NCBI GenBank assembly: GCA_028874905.1 | Contig: JAPPGZ010000061.1 | Coordinates: forward strand, 1-64,000 | Length of the DNA: 64,000 nucleotides | Source: Gemmatimonadota bacterium | Lineage (GTDB): Bacteria > Gemmatimonadota > Gemmatimonadetes > Longimicrobiales > Gaopeijiaceae | Direction of reading: 5' to 3' | Part shown: piece after piece, positions 1 through 8,410 of the stretch | Position numbering within the stretch: position 1 is the first letter of the stretch | Layout: every line of letters starts with the position of its first letter | The notes under the pieces: generated by a model | What the model was told of the DNA's origin: nothing | Databases searched by the model: none | The model's input: only the letters and a program-made list of their open reading frames with translations | Translations under genes and position numbers: made by a program

Positions 1-82
1 TTGCCCATTCCGCATCGTAGCACCCGGGATAGCTTGAATCAAGTGCTCAATCCCCCTCTATTCCATCGGCAAGGATTCGTCG

Positions 83-868
83 GTGCTCCTGCACCTGGTG
101 CGGAAGGCGTTCTGGCCGGCGCCGCCGCCCATGCCGCTCCTGCACGTCGACACCACCTGGAAGTTCCGCGAAATGATCGCCTTCCGGGACCGGGTGGCCG
201 CCGAGGCGGGGGTTCAACTCATCGTCCACACCAACCGTGACGGAGTCGAGGCGGGGATCACACCGTTCACCCACGGGTCCGACCACTACACCGAGGTGAT
301 GAAGACCGTGGCCCTGCGCCAGGCCCTCGATGCCGGCCGCTACGATATCGTCTTCGTGGGCGCGCGCCGAGACGAGGAGAAGTCGCGTGCCAAGGAGCGG
401 GTGTTCTCGCTGCGCAGCCCCGCCCATCAGTGGGATCCCAAGGCGCAGCGGCCCGAGTTGTGGAACCTGTACAACACGCGCCTCCGGACGGGAGAATCAC
501 TCCGGGCTTCGCCGCTCTCCAACTGGACCGAGGCCGACATCTGGCGCTACATCGCCGCCGAGGAGATTCCGATCGTGCCGCTCTATCGCGCCGCCGAGCG
601 CCCGGTGGTCGAGCGCGGCGGACGATTGATCATGGTCGACGACGAACGAATGTCGCTGCTTCCCGGCGAGGTGCCGCAGCTGCGCCGCGTGCGTTTCCGC
701 ACTCTGGGATGCTATCCGCTCACCGCCGCGATCGAGAGCGACGCCGACACCCTCGACGCGATCATCGCCGAGACACTGGCCGCCGACCATTCGGAGCGCC
801 GGGGCCGGCTGATCGACCACGACGGCGAGGCCGCAATGGAGCGGAAAAAGAGGGAGGGCTACTTCTGA
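83..868 (+). CDS. cysD: Sulfate adenylyltransferase subunit 2 (CysD), 5' end broken
   Basis: PP-loop subunit of ATP sulfurylase; with the CysN GTPase it makes adenosine 5'-phosphosulfate from ATP and sulfate in the cytoplasm. The body is well conserved: [41 protein letters not shown] and [10 protein letters not shown] are all present. The start given is a GTG, but the ATP-binding motif SIGKDSS is encoded just upstream (62-82) in the same frame. Behind it a TGA at 35-37 closes the frame with no start codon between. Roughly 30 N-terminal residues normal for the family are missing, and bases 1-50 do not resemble CysD in any frame. I read this as a cysD broken or misassembled at the window edge. 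The stop overlaps the cysNC start by one base (TGATG), so the two are one operon. Confidence 0.85.
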   Translation: MLLHLVRKAFWPAPPPMPLLHVDTTWKFREMIAFRDRVAAEAGVQLIVHTNRDGVEAGITPFTHGSDHYTEVMKTVALRQALDAGRYDIVFVGARRDEEKSRAKERVFSLRSPAHQWDPKAQRPELWNLYNTRLRTGESLRASPLSNWTEADIWRYIAAEEIPIVPLYRAAERPVVERGGRLIMVDDERMSLLPGEVPQLRRVRFRTLGCYPLTAAIESDADTLDAIIAETLAADHSERRGRLIDHDGEAAMERKKREGYF

Positions 869-2691
869 TGCTGCCACCGCTGCGTTTCGTGCTCTGCGGA
901 AGCGTGGACGACGGAAAGAGCACGCTCATCGGGCGGATCCTCCATGACTGTGGCCAGGTGTTTACGGACCAGATGGAAGGGGTTGCGGAGGACTCCCGCC
1001 GGTACGGCACACTTGGCGGCTCAGCCGACCTGGCGTTGCTCATGGACGGCCTGCGGGACGAGCGCGAACAGGGCATCACCATCGATGTCGCGTATCGTGG
1101 CTTTGCTACCTCCCGCCGCCGCTTCATCGTCGCGGACGCGCCCGGCCACGAACAGTACACGCGCAACATGGCGACGGGTGCGTCCACCGCGCGGCTCGCG
1201 GTCGTTCTGGCGGATGCCCGCAAAGGGGTCCTGACCCAGACTGCCCGCCACACCCGGATTGCGGCGATGTTCGGGGTTCGCCACATCGTCCTGGCGGTCA
1301 ACAAGATGGACTTGGTCGGTTGGGATCGTGACCGGTTCAGGACCATCGTCGCGGCCTACCGCGGGCTTGCCGAAGAGGTCGGCGTCCCCGAGGTGACGAC
1401 CGTTCCCGTATGTGCGCTCACCGGCGGCAACCTGACGCGGCCTTCCAGCCGCACGCCGTGGTACACCGGCTCGACGCTGCTTGAGCACCTGGAGGCGGTG
1501 GAGGTCGAGCAACCGGCGGCCGGGCAGCCCTTCCGCATGCCTGTGCAGTACGTCAATCGGCCCGATGCTGGATTTCGCGGGTACTGTGGCCGGGTCGTGT
1601 CGGGCACGGTGAAGCCCGGTGACCGTGTTCGCATCTTGCCTGCCGGAACCCCTGCCACGGTGGCATCCATCGTGGCATGGCGGGACACCCGTGAACGCGC
1701 AAAACGGGGCGATTCGATCACGCTCACCCTCGAGCCCGCCGTCGACGTCACCCGCGGCGACGTGATCGTGGCCGGGGACCGCCCCCTCGAAGTGGCGGAC
1801 CAGTTCCAGGCGAAGGTCCTCTGGATGGACGACGCACCGCTGACCGTGGGCCGTCGCTACCGGCTCCAGCTGCAAACCCGCGAAGTGGGAGTCACCGTCA
1901 CCCGCATCCGCCACCGGATCGAGGTGTCCGAAGGCAGCCGGCTCGCCGCGCCGCACCTCGACCTCAACGACCTGGGCGTCGTCAATCTCGCAACCAGCCG
2001 CCCGATACCGTTTGCACCCTTTGACGAGTGCCGCGAACTCGGCGGCTTCATCCTCATCGACCGCGTGACCAACGCGACCGTCGGTGCCGGCACGCTGACC
2101 TTCGCGCTCATGCGGGCCGCGAACCTCAATTGGCACGACTTCGACGTCGACGGCGAAGTGCGCGCCGAACTCAAGCGGCAGCGCCCGCGCTGCGTATGGC
2201 TGACCGGCCTGTCCGCCTCGGGGAAATCCACGATCGCCAACCTGCTCGAAAGGCACCTCGTGGCCGAGGGCCGCCACACGTATCTGCTGGACGGCGACAA
2301 CGTGCGTCACGGTCTCAACCGCGACCTGGGCTTCACCGAGGCGGATCGAGTGGAGAACATTCGCCGGGTGGCCGAGGTGGCTTGCCTGATGGTCGACGCC
2401 GGCCTGATCGTGATCGTGTCCTTCATCAGTCCCTTCCGGTCCGAGCGCGACTTCGCCCGCAGCCTCTTCGAGCCGGGGGACTTCATGGAGATCTTCGTGG
2501 ACGCGTCGGTCGAGGCGTGCGCCAGACGGGACCCGAAGGGTCTCTACGCCAAGGCTGAGCGGGGGGAGATCAGGAATTTCACCGGCATCGACAGCCCCTA
2601 CGAGCGCCCCGAACGGCCGGATGTGCATCTCGACACGGAGAATCACTCGCCCGAAGAGTGCGTCGACATCGTTCTGCGGCACCTGGCTTGA
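868..2691 (+). CDS. cysNC: Bifunctional sulfate adenylyltransferase subunit 1 / adenylylsulfate kinase (CysNC)
   Basis: Fused enzyme of sulfate activation: the N-terminal CysN GTPase drives the CysD adenylyl transfer, and the C-terminal CysC kinase phosphorylates APS to PAPS. In the 607-residue product the GTPase motifs are GSVDDGKST (11-19), DAPGHEQ (90-96) and NKMD (145-148), followed by EF-Tu-like beta-barrel domains. A second P-loop, GLSASGKST (about 446-454), opens the kinase domain, which carries the FISPFRSERD segment expected around the phosphoacceptor Ser. The ATG overlaps the cysD stop. A longer upstream open frame in the same phase runs through cysD and is not coding. No PAPS reductase or sulfotransferase lies in the window, so whether PAPS goes to assimilation or sulfation is open. 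Confidence 0.95.
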   Translation: MLPPLRFVLCGSVDDGKSTLIGRILHDCGQVFTDQMEGVAEDSRRYGTLGGSADLALLMDGLRDEREQGITIDVAYRGFATSRRRFIVADAPGHEQYTRNMATGASTARLAVVLADARKGVLTQTARHTRIAAMFGVRHIVLAVNKMDLVGWDRDRFRTIVAAYRGLAEEVGVPEVTTVPVCALTGGNLTRPSSRTPWYTGSTLLEHLEAVEVEQPAAGQPFRMPVQYVNRPDAGFRGYCGRVVSGTVKPGDRVRILPAGTPATVASIVAWRDTRERAKRGDSITLTLEPAVDVTRGDVIVAGDRPLEVADQFQAKVLWMDDAPLTVGRRYRLQLQTREVGVTVTRIRHRIEVSEGSRLAAPHLDLNDLGVVNLATSRPIPFAPFDECRELGGFILIDRVTNATVGAGTLTFALMRAANLNWHDFDVDGEVRAELKRQRPRCVWLTGLSASGKSTIANLLERHLVAEGRHTYLLDGDNVRHGLNRDLGFTEADRVENIRRVAEVACLMVDAGLIVIVSFISPFRSERDFARSLFEPGDFMEIFVDASVEACARRDPKGLYAKAERGEIRNFTGIDSPYERPERPDVHLDTENHSPEECVDIVLRHLA

Positions 2692-2768
2692 GCGACCGGC
2701 CACGGGTTACAATGGCGACCCCTGACCACACGGGACGGACTTCAGCCCATGGCGACGAGGCGGGCGCA

Positions 2769-3431
2769 ATGTCGGAGACACGCAGGTCGTTCCTGAAGCA
2801 GTCGGTGGCGACGGTGGCTGCGGCGTCCGTGGCCGGCTGCGCACCCGACGGAGACGGCGCTCGCGGCGCAGCCAGTCCAGGCGCCGCACCGACGACGGGA
2901 CCCCCCGCCGAACCAGTCCCCCTCCCCGCCCGTACCCTCCGCGCCGTCGCCGAAGCCGTCCTCCCCGCCGAGCTTGGCGCCGAAGGCCGCGAGCGCGCCG
3001 TCAACGCCTTCGAACGTTGGTCGGACGGGCTGGAACCGGTCGCCGAGTTGAGCCACCCCTACCTCGTGCCCGAGACCCGGTACTCGGGCCCGGATCCCAG
3101 ACCAGGATGGGCCGCGCAGCTCCAGGGCCTCGAAAAGGAGTGCCGCGCCCGCCACGGAATCGATCTGGCCGACCTCGACGTGGCCGGCCGCAGGAAACTG
3201 CTGACGCGTGCGGTCGGACGGGCCGGGCCGGGGCTCGGATCGCCGGCGAATGCGGGCCATGTCGCCATCGCGCTCGTCGCACACTTCTTCGCCTCGCCCG
3301 TGGCCACCGACATGTGCTACCGCCGCACCATCGCGAAGCAGCAGTGCAGGGGTCTGGAGGGGGCGGGCGGCGAACCGCTTCGGGTGGCCGTCGGGACGGG
3401 GCCGCGCAACCCCACGGGAGAGGCCCCGTGA
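2769..3431 (+). CDS. Gluconate 2-dehydrogenase subunit 3 family protein, exported
   Basis: Small partner subunit of membrane-associated GMC-type sugar or polyol dehydrogenases; in the known family it helps export and assemble the flavoprotein. The 220-residue protein begins with a Tat-like motif (RRSFLK) followed by a hydrophobic stretch ending SVAGC, so it may be a Tat-exported lipoprotein. A low-complexity Gly/Ala/Pro linker (about 25-50) leads into the helical domain, with LPAELGAEG and YLVPETRYSGPDP typical of this family. The start was chosen at the ATG in front of the RR motif; the frame is open further upstream but the added residues do not look like a signal. The stop overlaps the GTG of the next gene (GTGA), so the two are translationally coupled. 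Confidence 0.8.
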   Translation: MSETRRSFLKQSVATVAAASVAGCAPDGDGARGAASPGAAPTTGPPAEPVPLPARTLRAVAEAVLPAELGAEGRERAVNAFERWSDGLEPVAELSHPYLVPETRYSGPDPRPGWAAQLQGLEKECRARHGIDLADLDVAGRRKLLTRAVGRAGPGLGSPANAGHVAIALVAHFFASPVATDMCYRRTIAKQQCRGLEGAGGEPLRVAVGTGPRNPTGEAP

Positions 3432-5020
3432 GTCGTGTCATCGAGAGCGACGTCTGCGTCATCGGGGCGGGGATCACCGCTGCGATGGTCGCCGAAAGGC
3501 TCGCGGAACGCACCAGCGCGTCTATCACGATCGTAGAGGCCGGCGGGCGGACGGCGTCCCTGGAAGAGCGGGCCCACACCCGCGCCCGCATGCTTGCCTA
3601 CGGCGAGAATCCCTACCCCAACGACCACATCTCCGACCAGACGGGTACGGGCGAGATGTACCGCCAGATGGTCGTGGGCGGTTCGGCCATGCACTGGGGC
3701 GGGGCGATCCCGCGCTACTCCCCGGAGGACTTCCGCCTCCGCTCCCTCTACGGCGTCGGCTTCGACTGGCCCATCACCTTCGACGAACTGGAGCCGTACT
3801 ACCAGGAAGCGGAGGAGCGCATCGGCGCGGCGGGCGAGCAGGGACCTCCCGACTGCGACCCGCGCTCGCAACCCTACCCGATGCCGCCGCTCTCGCTGTC
3901 GTACAACCTGGCGCGCATGCGGGAATGGACCGACCAGGCCGAAATCCCCTTCTGGACCCAGCCTTGGGCGCGCAACACGGAACCCTACCGCGGGCGCAAC
4001 GTCTGCCGGCGCTGCGACACCTGTGCGGTGTGCCCGACCGGGGCCAAGTACACCCCCGACTTCGCCTTCGACCGCCTGCTGGCGGAGAACCGCATCGAAC
4101 TCGTCACTCGCACCCTCGTCCGCCGCCTGGCCCTGGCACCCGGCACCGACCGGATCGCCGTGGCCGAAGCCGTGCATCGCGACGCTCCGGACGAGCCCGT
4201 CGAATTCCGCGCGGGCACCTTCGTGATCGCCGGCGGTCACGCCTGGAGCTCGCACCTGCTCCTGCTGTCCGCAAACAGCCGGTTCCCCGACGGCCTCGCC
4301 AACCGCACCGGAAACGTGGGCCGCTACATGACCGGCCACTGGTTCGTCAGCGGCTACATCGACCTGCCGATGCGCCTCTACCCCGGCATCTTCGTCAACA
4401 ACAGCCTGCTTTCGCACCGGTTCGCAAGTCCCGGGCCGCTCGATCGCTACGTGCGGCACGATATCCGCCTGTGGGAGTCGGATGTGGGACGAGCCCCGCG
4501 TCTCCGCAACGGCGACGGCCGCCTCCTCTGGGGAGACGAGGTCATGGCAGACTGGCGTGAGCGCGTCGAATCCGGCGCGACCGCCCGCATCCGCGCCTAC
4601 TACGACGTGCTGCCCGACCGCGACAGCCGCCTTACCCTCGACGGCGCGAACACCAATGCGCTCGGCGACCCCATGCCGCGCATCGACTATCGCCCCGCCC
4701 GGACCACACTCGACCTCGAAGACCACACGCACGCGACGATCGCCGGTCGCTTCGAGCACCTCGCGCGCACCGCCGGCGGCTCGATCATGAGCACCCGGTC
4801 GTCCCGCCTCTACGAGCACCCGGGCGGCGGCTGCCGCATGGGCGACGATCCGGAAACCAGCGTGGTCGACCGCTGGGGCCGCACCCACGACCACGAGAAC
4901 CTGTTCGTGGTCGGCGCACCCACCATCGTGTCGAGCGGCTGCGCCAACGGCACGCTGACCTTCTGCGCGCTGTCGCTCATGTCGGCCGAGGAGATCGGGA
5001 AGGGGCTGAAGAGGACTTAG
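3428..5020 (+). CDS. GMC family oxidoreductase (FAD sugar/alcohol dehydrogenase)
   Basis: Catalytic flavoprotein of the glucose-methanol-choline family, probably oxidising a sugar or alcohol in the periplasm together with the preceding subunit. The 530-residue protein opens with the FAD-binding fingerprint VIGAGITAAMVAERL (residues ~10-25) and has a GGSAMHWGG flavin motif. Its C-terminal part carries HPGGGCRMG, with the likely catalytic His, and GCANGTLT. A Cys cluster CRRCDTCAVCPTGAKY lies near residues 195-210. In the related FAD-dependent glucose dehydrogenases such cysteines hold a 3Fe-4S cluster that passes electrons to a cytochrome. No cytochrome subunit follows here. It has no signal peptide of its own, so co-export with the Tat partner is likely. 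Substrate is unknown. Confidence 0.88.
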   Translation: MSRVIESDVCVIGAGITAAMVAERLAERTSASITIVEAGGRTASLEERAHTRARMLAYGENPYPNDHISDQTGTGEMYRQMVVGGSAMHWGGAIPRYSPEDFRLRSLYGVGFDWPITFDELEPYYQEAEERIGAAGEQGPPDCDPRSQPYPMPPLSLSYNLARMREWTDQAEIPFWTQPWARNTEPYRGRNVCRRCDTCAVCPTGAKYTPDFAFDRLLAENRIELVTRTLVRRLALAPGTDRIAVAEAVHRDAPDEPVEFRAGTFVIAGGHAWSSHLLLLSANSRFPDGLANRTGNVGRYMTGHWFVSGYIDLPMRLYPGIFVNNSLLSHRFASPGPLDRYVRHDIRLWESDVGRAPRLRNGDGRLLWGDEVMADWRERVESGATARIRAYYDVLPDRDSRLTLDGANTNALGDPMPRIDYRPARTTLDLEDHTHATIAGRFEHLARTAGGSIMSTRSSRLYEHPGGGCRMGDDPETSVVDRWGRTHDHENLFVVGAPTIVSSGCANGTLTFCALSLMSAEEIGKGLKRT

Positions 5021-5075
5021 TCCACTGACCTGGTCATATTCGGGGCGGTTTCCATTGTGAGCCCGCGGCAAGCCG

Positions 5076-6203
5076 TCAGTGGCCCGCCCTCGCACCCAGC
5101 GGCAGCACCGTCCCGGGGTGAAACGCGGCCCACGCGCCCCAGAATGCCACGTAGGCTTCGGCAAGCGGCCTGAGCCGCCGGCCGGTTTCGGCCAGGGGAC
5201 CCGCAATGGGCGTCCCGTCGACTGCCCAGACCGTGCCGGTAAGGCCATCGCGCGCGCCGCCCGCCACCGCCTCGAAGGTCGCCGCACGTCCCTCGATCTC
5301 CATCCGGTAGGCCATCGCCGACCGCCTGGGACCGTCCCAAAGCACCATTGCCGGGACTCCCCCATAGGTGATCTCGAAGACGGCGTGATCGCCCGCCAGC
5401 GCCATGGCCGAGAACGGGAACGCGATCGCCGCGGCCCCGGAGCCGGCTGCCGGAAGTCCCAGCACGCGCTCCTTCGGCGGCAACCGGCCGTCGTCGAGGG
5501 CGATCGGATAGCCCTGGAAGTCGGCGTTGTGAGGATCGTCGTAGTCGTCGCCGTAGGGGTTCCGGACATAGAGCCGCCAATCGGAGAGACCGCTGCGGAT
5601 TCCCACCATCCGCGACTCCGGATGAAGCTCCTTCCACCCCGCCATGGTCATCTCGACGACCGGCAGCCGTGCCAGCCGGCTGCCCGACCGGGGGCCGCAA
5701 CGCGCTTCCCCCAGCATCTGCGGCCAGAACGACTCGTTGGGCTCGTTCCTGTCATACATCACGAGGTTGGCCTGGTACAGCAGCCCGGAGACCGCCAGCT
5801 CGGCGCCTCCGGTCGCGGTCCTGGTGAAAGCCAACGCCGTGCCGGTCAGGGGGCAGTAGGTGACCGACATCCGGTCCAGGCCGGAGGAGAAGTTCACGAT
5901 CTCGTGCCGCCACATGATGTTGTGCGGAATCACGACCGATTCCGCGCCCACGCGGACCGCGATCACTCGGTCGGTGTCGCGCACGAACGCGTTTTCCGGC
6001 ACGACCGGCGAGATCGGCACGAGCAGCGGGTCGGAGAGCGCGGGGATCCCGTCGCGGCCGACGCCGCCATCGGCCAGGTAGGCGGGATCGAGGTCGCATA
6101 CGAGTTCGTCGTCCGCCACGGGACCCACGCCGATGCCGTCTCCGGACGCGCAGCCGTGGGCGGTCAGGGCAACGAGGATCAGGCGCGCTGGAAAGGGTCT
6201 CAT
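5076..6203 (-). CDS. DUF3179 domain-containing lipoprotein
   Basis: Member of the uncharacterised DUF3179 family. The 375-residue product has an N-terminal hydrophobic segment and a possible lipobox (TAHGCAS), which suggests an envelope lipoprotein. Family hallmarks are DGIPAL near residue 55, IPHNIMWRHEIVNF, and YCPLTGTALAF near residue 120, which reads like a cysteine-containing active or metal site. The rest is a beta-rich fold without a recognisable catalytic triad. It converges on the GMC gene (55 bases between stops) and diverges from the DUF4159 gene across about 117 bases that must hold both promoters. No function is assigned. Confidence 0.8.
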   Translation of the reverse strand: MRPFPARLILVALTAHGCASGDGIGVGPVADDELVCDLDPAYLADGGVGRDGIPALSDPLLVPISPVVPENAFVRDTDRVIAVRVGAESVVIPHNIMWRHEIVNFSSGLDRMSVTYCPLTGTALAFTRTATGGAELAVSGLLYQANLVMYDRNEPNESFWPQMLGEARCGPRSGSRLARLPVVEMTMAGWKELHPESRMVGIRSGLSDWRLYVRNPYGDDYDDPHNADFQGYPIALDDGRLPPKERVLGLPAAGSGAAAIAFPFSAMALAGDHAVFEITYGGVPAMVLWDGPRRSAMAYRMEIEGRAATFEAVAGGARDGLTGTVWAVDGTPIAGPLAETGRRLRPLAEAYVAFWGAWAAFHPGTVLPLGARAGH

Positions 6204-6320
6204 TTGTCAGACGGGGCCGGCGTAACGAGGATTGAAACGTAAGCAGTCTTCGTCGCGACCGCCTCGATCGCCGTGGCGGGCTTGGGCGGGGACCCACCAT
6301 TCCGCGCGCCGGGCCGGCCG

Positions 6321-7124
6321 ATGAGACCATTGCTGCTGTGCATTCTGCTCCTGGTCTTCGCAGAACCCCTGGCCGGGCAATGGGGCCGCCGGAGGTGGGC
6401 TCCGATACGCAAGCCGGTGGAGGCGGCCGAGCACGGCGAGTTCATCTTCTGCCGCCTTCAGTACCAGCCCGTGCGGAGCGAGTGGCTGGGGACGGGTTGG
6501 GACACGGACTATCCCGACGGCGACCGGAATCTGCCGCTGCGTCTCTCCCAGCTGACCACCGCGGACATCGCTCGCAACGAGCGGGGCGACCCCTTTCACG
6601 CGGTCGTCGGCGCCACCGAGTCCGACCTGTACGACTGCCCGTTCCTCTTCGCCTCCGATGTCGGAACCATCGGCTTCTCCGAGGTCGAGGCCGTCCGGCT
6701 GCGCGACTACCTGCTGAAAGGCGGCTTCCTGTGGGCGGACGATTTCTGGGGCAACCTGGCTTGGCGAAACTGGACGCTGGAGATGAATCGCGTCCTGCCC
6801 GGCTATTCCATTGTCCCGCTGCCACGTGACCACATCCTCTTTCACACACTCTACTCGGTCGACAGCATCCCGCAGATACCCTCGATCCAGTACTGGCGGC
6901 GGAGCGGGCGAATGGGAACCTCGGAACGGGGCGCCGAGAGCGCGACGCCCACGATGCACGGGATCATGGATGAAACCGGACGGCTCATGGTCATCATGAC
7001 GCACAATACCGACATTGCCGACGGGTGGGAGCGCGAGGGCGAGGATGACGAGTTTTTCTACCTGTTCTCGCCGGACGCGTACGCGGTCGGGATCAACGTG
7101 GTCCTTTACGTGCTCACCCACTGA
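6321..7124 (+). CDS. DUF4159 domain-containing exported protein
   Basis: Exported protein of the DUF4159 family, which has a glutamine-amidotransferase-like fold and no established activity. A clear signal peptide (hydrophobic core LLLCILLLVFAEPLAG) starts at the chosen ATG; the frame is open 48 bases further upstream without signal-like residues. The mature part has the family pattern: FIFCRLQY near the start, RLSQLTTADI, and LRDYLLKGGFLWADDFWG in the middle, then PLPRDHILFHTLY. It is the first gene of a run with DUF1326 and DUF2182 genes (11-base gap to the next start). Homologues often occur beside membrane and MoxR-type gene sets, which are not present here. Confidence 0.8.
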   Translation: MRPLLLCILLLVFAEPLAGQWGRRRWAPIRKPVEAAEHGEFIFCRLQYQPVRSEWLGTGWDTDYPDGDRNLPLRLSQLTTADIARNERGDPFHAVVGATESDLYDCPFLFASDVGTIGFSEVEAVRLRDYLLKGGFLWADDFWGNLAWRNWTLEMNRVLPGYSIVPLPRDHILFHTLYSVDSIPQIPSIQYWRRSGRMGTSERGAESATPTMHGIMDETGRLMVIMTHNTDIADGWEREGEDDEFFYLFSPDAYAVGINVVLYVLTH

Positions 7125-7135
7125 ACGGGACCCCG

Positions 7136-7753
7136 ATGAACGACTGGTGGGCCGAAGGGCTGCTGTTCGAGAACTGCAATTGCACGGCTGTCTGCCCCGG
7201 CCACATCCACTTCAGCCAGAGATGCACCCACGACGTCTGCCACGGCTTCTGGGCGATCCGTTTCGAGGCGGGACGGGTTGGCCGGCCCGCTCCTGTGGAT
7301 CTGGCGGGCGTCGACGCCGTGATTGTGTACGAGACGCCGCCGGTGATGGTCGAAGGGGGATGGAAGCAGTTGATCATCGTCTCCGACCACGCCACTGGCG
7401 ACCAGCGCGAGGCGGTGGAGGAGATCATCACGGGCGCGCGCGGGGGACCGTGGACGGTGCTGGCCCGCTTCGTCGCCGAGCCGCTGCCGACCCGGGCGGC
7501 CCCGATCCGCATCGACGACCTGCCCACGCGGAAATCCGTGACCGTGGCGGGTCTGCTCACGGGGGCGGTCGAGGCCATTCGCGGGTGGGATCGGGACCGG
7601 CCGGTCACCTTCGAGAACATCTACAACAAGATCCACGACTCGACCCAGGTAATCGCCCAGGGGTCGACACGGTACGACGACGGCGAAATCGTGATCGCCA
7701 ATGAGGGCACGCACGGCCTCTGGTCGAGGTTTCGCTGGACGGGTGACGGATGA
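7136..7753 (+). CDS. DUF1326 domain-containing protein
   Basis: 205-residue soluble protein of the uncharacterised DUF1326 family. The N-terminal segment is cysteine-rich: ENCNCTAVCP followed by CTHDVCHGFW, the signature of the family and a plausible metal or redox site. The rest is a compact alpha/beta domain with no transmembrane segment or signal peptide. Its stop overlaps the start of the DUF2182 membrane protein (ATGA), and DUF1326/DUF2182 neighbours are a recurrent pair in bacteria, so the two probably act together at the membrane. Metal (copper or zinc) handling is a guess from the cysteines only. Confidence 0.85.
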   Translation: MNDWWAEGLLFENCNCTAVCPGHIHFSQRCTHDVCHGFWAIRFEAGRVGRPAPVDLAGVDAVIVYETPPVMVEGGWKQLIIVSDHATGDQREAVEEIITGARGGPWTVLARFVAEPLPTRAAPIRIDDLPTRKSVTVAGLLTGAVEAIRGWDRDRPVTFENIYNKIHDSTQVIAQGSTRYDDGEIVIANEGTHGLWSRFRWTGDG

Positions 7754-8355
7754 CGGGAGGAGCCGGGCCGTACGCACCGCTCCTGCTGATGTGGCTGGCC
7801 ATGACCGGCGTCATGATGGCGCCGGTGGTACTCCCCTGGCTGCGTGCGCTCAGCCGTCTTGCGGACGCGGGCGCCCTCTCCTCGGTCGGTCCCTTTGCGG
7901 GCGGATACGCGGTCGCGTGGGCCGCCTTCAGCGCCGCCCTGGCCGGATTCCACCTGTCACTGTCCCGCATGAACATTCCGGTCCCCTTCGGACTTGAAGC
8001 GCCCGCCCTTTCCGCGGCTGCCCTGTGGCTCGCCGGCGGCTTCCAGTTCACGCGCCTCAAGGAGGCCTGCCTGTCCCACTGCCGCTCGCCCGCCGGCTAC
8101 CTGCTCACGCATTGGCGCAGCGGTCTCGCCGGCCACGCACGGCTCGGCTTCGGGCACGGTCTGCACTGTGTCGGCTGCTGCTGGGCCCTGATGGCGCTCG
8201 CCCTGGTGGCGGGGATGATCGACCTGGTCTGGATGGGCCTCCTGATGGCGGTGATGGTCGCGGAGACGACGCTGCCCTTCGGGCCGCGCCTGCGGAAGCC
8301 GGTGGGGGCCGCGCTGCTCGCGGCGGGCGCGATCGTGCTGATTGCAGCCTCTTGA
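7750..8355 (+). CDS. DUF2182 domain-containing integral membrane protein
   Basis: 201-residue membrane protein of the DUF2182 family, described in databases as predicted metal-binding. It has about five hydrophobic segments, beginning with LLLMWLAMTGVMMAPVVLPWL at the N-terminus. The conserved cysteine features are EACLSHCRSP in the central loop and GHGLHCVGCCWALM at the start of a helix; Met and His residues nearby could add ligands. The ATG overlaps the stop of the DUF1326 gene. The 55 bases to lutA contain no convincing hairpin, so read-through into lutABC is possible. Confidence 0.85.
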   Translation: MTGGAGPYAPLLLMWLAMTGVMMAPVVLPWLRALSRLADAGALSSVGPFAGGYAVAWAAFSAALAGFHLSLSRMNIPVPFGLEAPALSAAALWLAGGFQFTRLKEACLSHCRSPAGYLLTHWRSGLAGHARLGFGHGLHCVGCCWALMALALVAGMIDLVWMGLLMAVMVAETTLPFGPRLRKPVGAALLAAGAIVLIAAS

Positions 8356-8410
8356 GCGCAGTTGCCGTGGCCCTGTGGCTGTGGCGCCCCTTGCAACTAG
8401 CTTTCCCCCC

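Noticed and set aside
5022-5082. Eight-base inverted repeat CCACTGAC/GTCAGTGG between the GMC and DUF3179 genes
   Set aside because: The loop is 45 bases and there is no U-tract; a chance repeat is likely.
3317-5569. Long minus-strand open frame over the GMC dehydrogenase
   Set aside because: It crosses two genes on opposite strands, DUF3179 in another frame and the GMC gene antisense, and resembles neither family.
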